The position numbers and the translations under genes were made by a program. Shown here piece by piece: positions 38,239-45,903 of a stretch of 64,000 nt of DNA. Under the pieces are notes generated by a model. That model was not told where the DNA came from. It did no database searches and worked only from the letters and a program-made list of their open reading frames with translations. The DNA comes from Agromyces larvae (GTDB lineage Bacteria; Actinomycetota; Actinomycetes; Actinomycetales; Microbacteriaceae), in contig NZ_CP094528.1 of assembly GCF_022811705.1 (NCBI RefSeq), positions 558,001 to 622,000 on the forward strand, given 5' to 3'. Position 1 is the first letter of the stretch; every line of letters begins with the position of its first letter.

Positions 38239-38278
38239 ACGGATGCCCCGCCCGAACTCGTTCGGGCGGGGCATCCGT
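38239..38278. terminator. Bidirectional terminator between pnp and the 70-residue gene
   Basis: An 18-bp perfect stem (38239-38256 with 38261-38278) with a CTCG loop sits between convergent genes and serves both strands. Its arms contain CGGATGCC/GGCATCCG. Confidence 0.9.
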
Positions 38279-38289
38279 CGTCCTGGGGC

Positions 38290-38502
38290 TCAGAAGCCCG
38301 TGTGCGCGGCGCTGCGCAGCAGCGCATCGCGTTCGGCGAGCGCCGCTTCGGCGACCGCGCGCGCCTCGATGCGGTCGAGCAGGCGGTCGCGGTCGGTGCG
38401 GCGCGACGCGCGGCGGATGCCCCAGGTCGCGAGGCCCAGCCCGCTGCGGACGGCCCACCCGGCGACGACGCCGGAGCCGGGGTTCAAGGGAACGGTGGTC
38501 AT
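38290..38502 (-). CDS. Small protein coupled to the ArsR-type regulator
   Basis: This 70-residue protein (MTTVPLNPGSGVVAGWAV start, then LLDRIEARAVAEAALAERDA) has a weak hydrophobic N-terminal half and a charged helical C-terminal half. I do not recognise a family. Its ATG overlaps the TGA of the regulator gene (ATGA), so it must be translated from that mRNA. It may act with the regulator or the exporter. Confidence 0.65.
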   Translation of the reverse strand: MTTVPLNPGSGVVAGWAVRSGLGLATWGIRRASRRTDRDRLLDRIEARAVAEAALAERDALLRSAAHTGF

Positions 38503-39212
38503 GACGACTCCTCCTCGGATGTCTCGGATGTCTCGGATGTCTCGGATGTCTCGGATGTCTCGGATGTCTCGGATGCTCCGGTCGGCGTGCCGCGCACCAG
38601 CGGGAACGCGTTGATGTGGAGCTGCACGGGTCGCGCGCCCGGCGAGGGCGTGCGCTTGTAGGCGTGGTGGTACTTCATGATCACGACGTCGAGGTCGGCC
38701 ACGAGGGCGGCCAGCTGCGCGGCCGTGAGGCGCAGGTTCACGGTGTCGCTCGTGGCGATGTCGAGCCACTCGTCGTCGAACACCTGGTCGCCCTCGGTGA
38801 GGAACTCGCGGAAGTTCTGCTCGCGCGCGCGGAACCACTCGTCTTCGACCAGCTTCACCGCGAGTCGGTCGGCGCTGCCGGGCGGCAGCGACCGCGCGTC
38901 GGGGATCGCGACCGAACCCGGCGTGCGCTCCCACCAGCGCTCGCGCCCCTTGCCGCGGGTGGTGTCCTCGCGCACGAGGCCGGCCTTCTCGAGCTGGCGG
39001 AGGTGGTAGCTCGTCGACCCGCTCGACTCGCCGAGCCGCTCGCCGAGGCCGCTCGCGGTGAGCGGCCCGTACGCCGAGAGCTCGTCGTAGATGCGCACCC
39101 GCAGGGGGTGCGCGAGGGACTTCAGGCTCGCGATGGGCAGGACGTGGTCGACGCCGGGATGCCGCGTGCTGCTGGGCTGGGCCTGGATCTCGTCATCGGC
39201 GTGCTCGGACAT
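38499..39212 (-). CDS. ArsR-like winged-helix regulator with repeat tail
   Basis: The 237-residue protein has an N-terminal winged helix (SLKSLAHPLRVRIYDELSA; SSGSTSYHLRQLEKAGLVRE) of the ArsR/HTH_20 type and a C-terminal domain ending in six to seven SET repeats coded by a 9-bp tandem array. TATCTT ends six bases before the ATG at 39212, with TTGCAA as -35 seventeen bases further, so the start is firm. The -35 lies inside a set of TTGCAAA half-sites, implying self-control. The divergent ABC exporter starts 150 bases away and is its likely target. Confidence 0.88.
   Translation of the reverse strand: MSEHADDEIQAQPSSTRHPGVDHVLPIASLKSLAHPLRVRIYDELSAYGPLTASGLGERLGESSGSTSYHLRQLEKAGLVREDTTRGKGRERWWERTPGSVAIPDARSLPPGSADRLAVKLVEDEWFRAREQNFREFLTEGDQVFDDEWLDIATSDTVNLRLTAAQLAALVADLDVVIMKYHHAYKRTPSPGARPVQLHINAFPLVRGTPTGASETSETSETSETSETSETSEEESS
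38514..38576. repeat. 9-bp tandem repeat (CTCGGATGT) coding a SET tail
   Basis: Seven head-to-tail copies (the last ending GC) encode repeated Ser-Glu-Thr near the C-terminus of the ArsR-type regulator. Copies are essentially identical at the DNA level, which points to recent expansion by slippage. Confidence 0.95.
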
Positions 39213-39214
39213 GG

Positions 39215-39261
39215 TGCAAAGATATTGTTGCAAAGAAGTGTTTGCAAGGGTTTCTTTGCAA
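39215..39261. promoter_or_regulatory. TTGCAAA operator cluster with the regulator's promoter
   Basis: Half-sites TGCAAA (39215), TTGCAAA (39228-39234), TTTGCAA (39241-39247) and TTTGCAA (39255-39261) are spaced 13-14 bases apart. The largest inverted repeat is TTGCAAAGAA at 39228-39237 with TTCTTTGCAA at 39252-39261. On the minus strand TTGCAA (39247-39242), 17 bases, TATCTT (39224-39219) forms the ArsR-type promoter. Confidence 0.75.
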
Positions 39262-39361
39262 GGCGATCCGGATGTCTCGCCTCCCCGCCGTGACAGATGT
39301 CACGGGCAGGTCGTGACGGGGGGCGGAGGAGCCGGGCCGGCCGCCTCGACACCATGGAGAC

Positions 39362-40300
39362 ATGGACAACGCACCCCTCGCTTCCGGCGGCCGGACGGCC
39401 GCACCCACGAGCCCGCTGCTCGCGGTCGACGCCCGCGGCATCACCAAGCGATTCGGTTCGGTCGCCGCCGTCGGCGGCGTCGACCTGCAGATCGCCCCCG
39501 GCGAGATCGTCGCCTTCCTCGGGCCGAACGGCGCCGGCAAGTCGACCACGATCGATCTGCTGCTGGGCCTCGCCAAGCCCGACTCGGGCAGCGTCACCGT
39601 CTTCGGCCGATCGCCGCGCGCGGCGATCGCGCAGGGCTTCGTCTCGGCGGTGCTCCAGACCGGGGGCCTGCTGCGCGACCTCACCGTGCGCGAGACCGTC
39701 GAGCTCACCGCCAGCGTGTTCGCCGACGCGCGGCCGGTCGACGAGGTGCTCGAGCGCGCCGGCATCGGCGAGATCGGCGACCGCCCGGTGGGCAAGTGCT
39801 CGGGCGGCCAGCAGCAGCGACTGCGGTTCGCGATGGCGCTGCTCAGCGACCCCGGCCTGCTCATCCTCGACGAGCCCACCACCGGCATGGACGTCGAGGG
39901 CCGGCGCGACTTCTGGGGCGCCATCCGGGCCGACGCGGCCCGCGGCCGAACCGTGCTCTTCGCGACCCACTACCTCGACGAGGCCGACGCCTACGCCGAC
40001 CGCATCGTGCTGCTGCGCCAGGGCCGTATCGTCGCCGACGGCACCGCCGCCGAGATCCGCAACCTGGCCGCGGGCCGCGTCGTGCACGTCACCATCCCCG
40101 GCACCGACCAGGTCGCGCTCGCCGGACTGCCGGGCGTCGAACGCGTCGAGGCGCAGGGCGAGCGGTACGCGATCACCACCCAGGACTCCGACACGCTCGC
40201 CCGCGCACTGCTCACCACCACCCCCGCCCGTGATCTCGAGATCACCGGCCAGAACCTCGAGAACGCGTTCCTCGCGCTCACCTCGGAAGGACGGCACTGA
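39362..40300 (+). CDS. ABC exporter ATPase (DrrA-like)
   Basis: The 312-residue protein has Walker A GPNGAGKSTT, signature CSGGQQQRLRFAMALL and Walker B LLILDEPTTGMD, then the H-loop ATHYLDEAD. A C-terminal region of about 90 residues is typical of DrrA-type drug and lipid exporters. The permease follows two bases after the stop. Expression is likely controlled by the divergent ArsR-type protein. Confidence 0.94.
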   Translation: MDNAPLASGGRTAAPTSPLLAVDARGITKRFGSVAAVGGVDLQIAPGEIVAFLGPNGAGKSTTIDLLLGLAKPDSGSVTVFGRSPRAAIAQGFVSAVLQTGGLLRDLTVRETVELTASVFADARPVDEVLERAGIGEIGDRPVGKCSGGQQQRLRFAMALLSDPGLLILDEPTTGMDVEGRRDFWGAIRADAARGRTVLFATHYLDEADAYADRIVLLRQGRIVADGTAAEIRNLAAGRVVHVTIPGTDQVALAGLPGVERVEAQGERYAITTQDSDTLARALLTTTPARDLEITGQNLENAFLALTSEGRH

Positions 40301-40302
40301 CC

Positions 40303-41148
40303 ATGACCGCACGCACCGCCACCGCCACCGCCGCAACCGGGGCCGCCGCGCCCGACCGGGTCAGCCTCGACCGGCGGGTGCCGCCGTTCGGCGGCTTCAA
40401 CCTCACCTTCCTCGGCATCGAGCTGAAGCGGAAGCTCCGCAACCGCCGCACGCTGCTGTTCACCGTCGTCTTCCCGGTCGCGATGTACCTGCTGATCGGC
40501 TACCCGCTCCGGGACGAGGCGATCGGCGCGACCCCCGTCGCCGACGGCGGCGTCTCGGTCGCGGCCTACATCATGGTCTCGATGGCCGTCTACGGCACGA
40601 TCATCTCGGCCACCGCTGCGGGCAGCGCGGTCTCGGTCGAACGCGCCCAGGGCTGGACCCGCCAGCTCCGCCTCACCCCGCTGAACCCCCTCGCCGGGGT
40701 GGCCACCAAGGTCATCGCGGGCATGCTGCTCGGCCTGCTCGCCATCGTCGCGACGTTCATCGCCGGCGCGGCGACCGGGATCCGGCTCTCGCCCGAGCAG
40801 TGGATCCTCTCGGGTCTCGCGGCGTGGATCCTGGGGGCTGCGGTCTTCACCTCGCTCGGTCTGCTCGTCGGCTACCTGGTGCCCGGCGAGAACACGGCGC
40901 AGGTGACGAACCTCGTCGTGGTGTTCCTGAGCTTCATCGGCGGCCTCTTCTACCCGATCGATTCGATGGCCCCGGTCCTGCAGCAGATCGCCGCCTTCAC
41001 CCCGGTGTACGGCATCGGGCAGATCGCCCGCGCCCCGATCACCGGCACCGACGTCGACTGGCTGTGGTTCGCCGGTGCGATCGCCTGGCTCGCGATCTTC
41101 GTGGCCGGCACCGTGTGGGCGTTCCGCCGCGACACCAAGCGCGCCTGA
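40303..41148 (+). CDS. ABC-2 type exporter permease
   Basis: The 281-residue protein has a cytoplasmic N-terminus and six spans, with the ABC-2 block GGLFYPIDSMAPVLQQIAAF and TPVYGIGQIARAP. It pairs with the ATPase just upstream. Substrate unknown; an ABC-2 pair with a following DesK/DesR-like system is often linked to antibiotic or lipid stress. Two strong hairpins follow. Confidence 0.92.
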   Translation: MTARTATATAATGAAAPDRVSLDRRVPPFGGFNLTFLGIELKRKLRNRRTLLFTVVFPVAMYLLIGYPLRDEAIGATPVADGGVSVAAYIMVSMAVYGTIISATAAGSAVSVERAQGWTRQLRLTPLNPLAGVATKVIAGMLLGLLAIVATFIAGAATGIRLSPEQWILSGLAAWILGAAVFTSLGLLVGYLVPGENTAQVTNLVVVFLSFIGGLFYPIDSMAPVLQQIAAFTPVYGIGQIARAPITGTDVDWLWFAGAIAWLAIFVAGTVWAFRRDTKRA

Positions 41149-41153
41149 TCGCA

Positions 41154-41225
41154 CCGCCGCGCCCGGTCGACCGGGCGCGGCGGACGCGGCGGACGCGGCG
41201 GACGCCCGGCCCGGACGGGCCGGGC
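41154..41225 (+). terminator. Two terminator hairpins around a 9-bp repeat
   Basis: A 30-bp perfect palindrome (41154-41183, centre GGTCGACC) is followed by GCGGCGGAC tandem repeats, then a 10-bp stem at 41204-41213 with 41216-41225. They separate the ABC genes from the two-component genes. Confidence 0.8.
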
Positions 41226-41237
41226 ATCCGCCGCCTC

Positions 41238-41243
41238 TATCGT
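41238..41243 (+). promoter_or_regulatory. Leaderless -10 of the sensor kinase gene
   Basis: TATCGT ends seven bases before the GTG at 41251, supporting that start over the ATG at 41269. Confidence 0.45.
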
Positions 41244-41250
41244 TAGGCGA

Positions 41251-42474
41251 GTGACTGGAGCACATCCGATGACCGAGACGACCGTGATCCGCGGCGGGCC
41301 GACCTGGCCGATCCTGCCGGCATCAATGGCCGCGACCGGGCGGTCCTCGATCCGAGCATCGCTGCGTTCCCGTGCCGCGATCAGCTGGTACGTCGGCGCC
41401 GGATTCTCGCTGCTGTGGCTCGCCACGCTCGTCGAAGACGTCGTCGCGGCGTCGAACGGCCCGGCGAGCGAGGCGATCGGCATCGCGGTCGTCGCCGTGT
41501 ACGGCCTGGCGTTCCTCGTCGCCGCGCCCATCATCTGGGCGCTGCCCGCCCGGGGTCGGCTGCTCGTGGTCGCGGGCCTCTGGGCGTACACCTTCGTCTT
41601 CACGCCGTGGGTGGGGTGGGGCATCGGCGGCACCTGGACCTACGTGGGCGTACTGATCGGCGTGTGCGTCCTCGACTGGCGCCTGACCTGGAAGCTGGTG
41701 TTCGGGCTCGGCGCCCTCGCGGTCGGCACCGGGTACCTCGCCTACGGGCCGGTGCAGGACATCTTCTTCGCGCCCGCGATCACCGTCTCGATCTCGGCCA
41801 TGATGGCCGCCTTCGCCCGCAACGTCGCCTCGATGAACCAGCTCCGCGCCGCACAGGCCGAGCTCGAACGGATGGCCGTCGAGCAGGAGCGCGGCCGGGT
41901 CGCCCGCGACATCCACGACATCCTCGGCCACTCGCTCACCGTGATCACCGTGAAGGCCGAGCTCGCCGGCCGCCTGGTGACCGTCGACGCCGACCGCGCG
42001 ACCCGCGAGATCGGCGAGGTCGAAGAGCTCGCCCGCGGGGCGCTCGCCGACGTGCGGGCCACCGTCGCCGGGTTCCGCGGCGTGTCGGTGAGCGGCGAGC
42101 TCGCGGGCGCGCGCACCGCGCTCGAGGCTGCCGACGTCCGGGCCGACCTGCCCGTGTCCACCGAGCAGGTGCCGGCCGAGTACCGCGAACTCGCCGGCTG
42201 GGTGGTGCGCGAGGGCGTGACGAACGTGATCCGGCATGCCAACGCGCAGACCTGCCGGGTGCGGCTGGATGCGCGCGGCATCGAGGTCGCCGACGACGGC
42301 GTCGGCCCATCGGCGGGCGCTTCGGGTCCGACGGACTCCGCGGCCGCGGCCTTCGACCCGGCGAGCGCTTCGAACGGCCTGCGCGGGCTCCGCGAGCGGG
42401 CCGAGGCCGACGGCGCCCGACTCAGCGTCGGCCGCAGCGACCTGGGCGGCTTCAGCCTGAGGGTGGCGTGGTGA
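41251..42474 (+). CDS. NarL/DesK-type sensor histidine kinase
   Basis: The 407-residue protein has five or six spans (about residues 45-190), then a HisKA_3 box RGRVARDIHDILGHSLTVIT with the phosphorylated His, and a HATPase region with EGVTNVIRHANAQTCRV and GIEVADDGVGP. It phosphorylates the response regulator encoded in GTGA overlap. Membrane-embedded sensing without an extracellular domain is typical of DesK-type membrane-fluidity or antibiotic sensors. Confidence 0.93.
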   Translation: MTGAHPMTETTVIRGGPTWPILPASMAATGRSSIRASLRSRAAISWYVGAGFSLLWLATLVEDVVAASNGPASEAIGIAVVAVYGLAFLVAAPIIWALPARGRLLVVAGLWAYTFVFTPWVGWGIGGTWTYVGVLIGVCVLDWRLTWKLVFGLGALAVGTGYLAYGPVQDIFFAPAITVSISAMMAAFARNVASMNQLRAAQAELERMAVEQERGRVARDIHDILGHSLTVITVKAELAGRLVTVDADRATREIGEVEELARGALADVRATVAGFRGVSVSGELAGARTALEAADVRADLPVSTEQVPAEYRELAGWVVREGVTNVIRHANAQTCRVRLDARGIEVADDGVGPSAGASGPTDSAAAAFDPASASNGLRGLRERAEADGARLSVGRSDLGGFSLRVAW

Positions 42475-43097
42475 GCGCGGCGGGGGAGCGGGGCATCCGG
42501 CTGCTGATCGCCGACGACCAGGCGCTCGTGCGCGGTGCGCTCTCGGCGCTGCTGGGCCTCGAACCCGACATCGACGTGGTCGCCGAGGTCGGCCGCGGCG
42601 ACGAGGTGCTCGCCGCCGCCCGCGATGCGGGTGCCGACGTCGCCCTGCTCGACATCGAGATGCCGGGCATCGACGGCATCCAGGCGGCGGCGCAGCTGCG
42701 CGATCACCTGCCCGGATGCCGCGTGCTCATCGTGACCACGTTCGGCCGCCCCGGCTACCTGAAGCGGGCGATGCAGGCCGGGGCATCCGGCTTCGTCGTG
42801 AAGGACACGCCCGCCGCCCAGCTCGCCGACGCGGTGCGGCGCGTGCACGGCGGATTCCGGGTGGTCGACCCGGGGCTCGCGGCCGAGTCGCTCGCGCAGG
42901 GCGACTCGCCGCTCACCGAACGCGAGACCGACGTCCTGTCGGTGGCCCGCACGGGTGCGTCGAACGGCGAGATCGCGCGCATCCTGCACCTGTCGGAGGG
43001 CACCGTGCGCAACCACCTGTCGAACGCGATCGGCAAGACGGGCGGTCGCAACCGCGCCGACGCGGCGCGCATCGCCGAGCAGAACGGGTGGCTCTGA
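42471..43097 (+). CDS. NarL/LuxR-family response regulator
   Basis: This 208-residue regulator has a receiver domain (LLIADDQALVRGAL, phospho-acceptor Asp61 in ALLDIEMPG, Lys in VVKDTPA) and a LuxR DNA-binding domain (SPLTERETDVLSVARTGASN, IARILHLSEGTVRNHLSNA). The GTG start overlaps the kinase stop. It may control the ABC-2 exporter genes upstream; that is inference from context. Confidence 0.95.
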   Translation: MSAAGERGIRLLIADDQALVRGALSALLGLEPDIDVVAEVGRGDEVLAAARDAGADVALLDIEMPGIDGIQAAAQLRDHLPGCRVLIVTTFGRPGYLKRAMQAGASGFVVKDTPAAQLADAVRRVHGGFRVVDPGLAAESLAQGDSPLTERETDVLSVARTGASNGEIARILHLSEGTVRNHLSNAIGKTGGRNRADAARIAEQNGWL

Positions 43098-43118
43098 CCG
43101 GCGAGTCGAGGCCGCGGG

Positions 43119-43577
43119 TCACCGCTCGAGCAGCGGCCCCAGCCGGTAGGGGATGAGCTCGCCCATCGCGAGCGACGTCTCGGTGCGCTCGACGCCCTCG
43201 ATCGCGAGGATCTCGCCGTCGATGCGGAACAGGTCGTGCACGTCGCGGCAGGCGACCCGCACCAGCAGGTCGACCGCGCCCGAGAGGCCGTGCGCCTGCA
43301 CCACCTCGGGGATCCCGGCGATGCGCTCGATGACGGTGCCGAGCTGCTTCTGCTGCAGGTGCACCGAGACGAAGGCCTCGAGCGGGAACCCGAGCGCGCC
43401 CGGGTCGATGCTGCGGTCGAAGGGCAGGAAGGCGCCGGATGCCTCGAGGCGCGCGAGCCGGGCCTGCACCGTGTTGCGCGAGAGGCCGAGCCGGTCGGCG
43501 AGGGCGACGACCGTAGCGCGGTGGTCGTCGGCGAGGGCGGCGAGGAGGTCGCGGTCGATCCGATCGAGTTCGCGCAT
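43119..43577 (-). CDS. Lrp/AsnC-family regulator of bkd genes
   Basis: The 152-residue protein is an Lrp: helix-turn-helix LADRLGLSRNTVQARLARLE and an effector domain (AFVSVHLQQKQL, VVQAHGLSGAVDLLVRVAC). Start 43577 is an ATG with TAGATT ending seven bases upstream, better than the TTG at 43586. It is divergent from the branched-chain 2-oxoacid dehydrogenase operon and shares a region with an 8-bp inverted repeat; by analogy with BkdR it likely responds to branched-chain amino acids. Confidence 0.9.
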   Translation of the reverse strand: MRELDRIDRDLLAALADDHRATVVALADRLGLSRNTVQARLARLEASGAFLPFDRSIDPGALGFPLEAFVSVHLQQKQLGTVIERIAGIPEVVQAHGLSGAVDLLVRVACRDVHDLFRIDGEILAIEGVERTETSLAMGELIPYRLGPLLER

Positions 43578-43584
43578 ACCGCGC

Positions 43585-43590
43585 AATCTA
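43585..43590 (-). promoter_or_regulatory. Leaderless -10 of the Lrp gene
   Basis: TAGATT on the minus strand ends seven bases before the ATG at 43577. Confidence 0.45.
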
Positions 43591-43622
43591 GCACCGGATC
43601 ATCCGCATCGGGTGTGCGACAT

Positions 43623-43672
43623 GCTCAAGCCGTTCGCGAATGCTTGAGCTGACTGATCGATCGGCTTACGCT
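43623..43672 (+). promoter_or_regulatory. bkd promoter with Lrp operator
   Basis: GCTCAAGC (43623-43630) and GCTTGAGC (43642-43649) form an 8-bp perfect inverted repeat with an 11-base spacer. The right arm contains TTGAGC (43644-43649), which with a 17-base spacer leads to TACGCT (43667-43672). A regulator bound here would cover the -35. Confidence 0.65.
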
Positions 43673-43742
43673 CGCACCAACCGGCGACGAGGCCGGCCTC
43701 GGCACGGCGCCCACAAGGCGCGGCCGACGAGCAGGAGGATCG

Positions 43743-44894
43743 ATGATGACCCCCACCGACCCTGTGCGTACCGGGCTGCTGACCCGCGACGACGAACACG
43801 ACCTCACGCGGCTCCTCGAGCCCGACGGCACCCGCCGGCCCGACGCCGAACTCGACCCGTGGATCGCCGACCTCGACGTCTCGCGGCTCACCGAGCTCTA
43901 CACGGATCTCGCCGTCGTGCGGGCGCTCGACGCCCAGGGCGTCGCACTGCAGCGGCAGGGCGAGGTGGGGCTCTGGCCGCCGCTGACCGGCCAGGAGGCC
44001 GCGCAGGTGGGCTCGGCCCGCGCGCTCCGCGACGACGACTACGTGTTCGCGAGCTACCGCGAGATGGGCGTCGCCTGGGTGCGGGGCGTCGCACCGGTCG
44101 GCCTGGTCATCGAGTGGCGCGGGGCCGCGGCATCCGGTTGGGTGCCCGCCGAGCACAACCTCGCCGTGCCGCAGATCATCATCGGCGCGCAGTCGCTGCA
44201 CGCGACCGGCTGGGCGATGGGCGCCGCGTGGGACGGCGCCGACGCCGCCGCGATCTCGTACTTCGGCGACGGGGCGACGAGCGAGGGCGACGTGAACGAG
44301 GCGCTCGTGTTCGCCGCGAGCTTCCGGGCGCCGGTCGTCTTCTTCTGCCAGAACAACCACTGGGCGATCTCCGAGCCCGTCAGCCTGCAGTCGCGCCAGC
44401 CGCTCGCCCGCCGGGCCGACGGCTTCGGGATGCCCGGCATCCGGGTCGACGGCAACGACCTGCTCGCCGTCATGGCGGTCACGCGGCGCGCGCTCGACCG
44501 TGCCCGCCGCGGCGACGGCCCCACCTTCATCGAGGCGGTGACCTACCGCATGGGCCCGCACACCACGGCCGACGACCCCACCCGGTACCGCACGACCGAC
44601 GAGATCGAATCGTGGCGCGAGCGCGACCCGCTGACCCGACTGCTCGCGCACCTCGGCGCGCTCGGCGCCGACGTCGAGGCCGTCGAGCGCGACGCGAAGG
44701 CCGCCGCCGATGCGGCCGCCACCGAGCTGCGCGAGGCCTGCCGCGCCATCCCGCAGCCCGAGGCGATGACCGTCTTCGATCACATCTACGCCGAACCGAA
44801 CAGTCACCTCGAGCGGCAGCGCGAGCGTTACGCGCGCTACCTCGCGATGTTCGACGACGGCGCCGGCACGCAGGGCGAGGAGGCCGCGCGATGA
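43743..44894 (+). CDS. bkdA: Branched-chain 2-oxoacid dehydrogenase E1 alpha
   Basis: The 383-residue protein has the thiamine diphosphate motif GDGATSEGDVNEALVFAASF and CQNNHWAISEP, YRMGPHTTADDP near the phosphorylation-loop area of E1 alpha. Homologues beside bkdB and bkdC decarboxylate the 2-oxoacids of leucine, isoleucine and valine. Start ATG at 43743 (a second ATG follows) after GAGGATCG-like sequence (AGGAGG at 43733). Its stop overlaps bkdB by ATGA. The neighbouring leucine operon supports branched-chain rather than pyruvate specificity. Confidence 0.92.
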   Translation: MMTPTDPVRTGLLTRDDEHDLTRLLEPDGTRRPDAELDPWIADLDVSRLTELYTDLAVVRALDAQGVALQRQGEVGLWPPLTGQEAAQVGSARALRDDDYVFASYREMGVAWVRGVAPVGLVIEWRGAAASGWVPAEHNLAVPQIIIGAQSLHATGWAMGAAWDGADAAAISYFGDGATSEGDVNEALVFAASFRAPVVFFCQNNHWAISEPVSLQSRQPLARRADGFGMPGIRVDGNDLLAVMAVTRRALDRARRGDGPTFIEAVTYRMGPHTTADDPTRYRTTDEIESWRERDPLTRLLAHLGALGADVEAVERDAKAAADAAATELREACRAIPQPEAMTVFDHIYAEPNSHLERQRERYARYLAMFDDGAGTQGEEAAR

Positions 44895-45901
44895 CGACCA
44901 TGACGTTGGGCAAGGCCCTGAACTCGGGTCTGCGCCGTGCGCTCGCCGCCGACGACCGCGTCGTCCTGATGGGCGAGGACATCGGCGATCTGGGCGGCGT
45001 GTTCCGCATCACCGACGGGCTGAAGGCCGAGTTCGGCGCGAACCGCGTCGTCGACACGCCGCTGTCGGAGGCCGGCATCATCGGCACCGCGGTGGGCCTG
45101 GCCTACCGCGGGTTCCGCCCGGTCGTCGAGATCCAGTTCGACGGGTTCATCTACCCCGGCTTCGACCAGATCGTCGCGCAGGTCGCGAAACTGCACTTCC
45201 GCAGCCGCGGCACCGTGAAGATGCCGATCACGATCCGGGTGCCGTTCGGCGGCGGCATCGGCGCGGCCGAGCACCACTCGGAGTCGCCCGAGGCGTACTT
45301 CGCGCACACCGCCGGCCTGCGGGTCGTCGTGTGCTCGAACCCGCAGGACGCGTTCGTGATGATCCAGCAGGCGATCGCGAGCGACGACCCGGTGCTGTTC
45401 TTCGAGCCGAAGCGGCGGTACCACGTGAAGGGCGAGGTCGACGAGCAGGCCAGCCTGGCCGACCAGAAGCCGATGGGGCTCGCCACCGTCGCCGTGCCCG
45501 GCGACGACGTGACGCTCGTCACCTACGGCGCGCTCGTGCAGACCGCCCGCGACGCCGCGACCGCGGCCGCCGAGGACGGCGTGTCGATCGAGGTGATCGA
45601 TCTGCGCTCGCTCGCGCCGATGGATCTGCGCACCGTCGAGCAGAGCGTGCGCCGCACCGGCCGGCTCGTCGTGACGCACGAGGCGGGGGAGCAGGGCGGG
45701 GTCGGCGCCGAACTCGTCGCCCGCGTGGCCGAGAGCTGCTTCGAGTACCTCGAGGCCGCGCCGGTTCGGGTGACCGGCCACGACATCCCCTATCCGCCGG
45801 CCAAGCTCGAGCAGCATCACCTGCCCGACCTCGACCGGATCCTCGACGGCGTCGACCGAGCCCTCGGCCGGCCCAACTCGCTGAGCGGAGCGGAGGCGTG
45901 A
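44891..45901 (+). CDS. bkdB: Branched-chain 2-oxoacid dehydrogenase E1 beta
   Basis: This 336-residue protein has VVLMGEDIGDLGGVFRITDG, DTPLSEAGIIGTAVGLAYRG and VPFGGGIGAAEHHSESPEAY, the standard E1 beta blocks. It forms the alpha2-beta2 E1 with BkdA and carries part of the cofactor site. Both its ends overlap neighbours, so the three subunits are translated together. Confidence 0.95.
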   Translation: MTTMTLGKALNSGLRRALAADDRVVLMGEDIGDLGGVFRITDGLKAEFGANRVVDTPLSEAGIIGTAVGLAYRGFRPVVEIQFDGFIYPGFDQIVAQVAKLHFRSRGTVKMPITIRVPFGGGIGAAEHHSESPEAYFAHTAGLRVVVCSNPQDAFVMIQQAIASDDPVLFFEPKRRYHVKGEVDEQASLADQKPMGLATVAVPGDDVTLVTYGALVQTARDAATAAAEDGVSIEVIDLRSLAPMDLRTVEQSVRRTGRLVVTHEAGEQGGVGAELVARVAESCFEYLEAAPVRVTGHDIPYPPAKLEQHHLPDLDRILDGVDRALGRPNSLSGAEA

Positions 45902-45903
45902 GC

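Noticed and set aside
38514..38576. Sequencing or assembly error in the 9-bp repeat
   Set aside because: The array is in frame, ends cleanly and the coding frame continues to a coupled stop/start, so it reads as real; copy number itself could still be miscounted.
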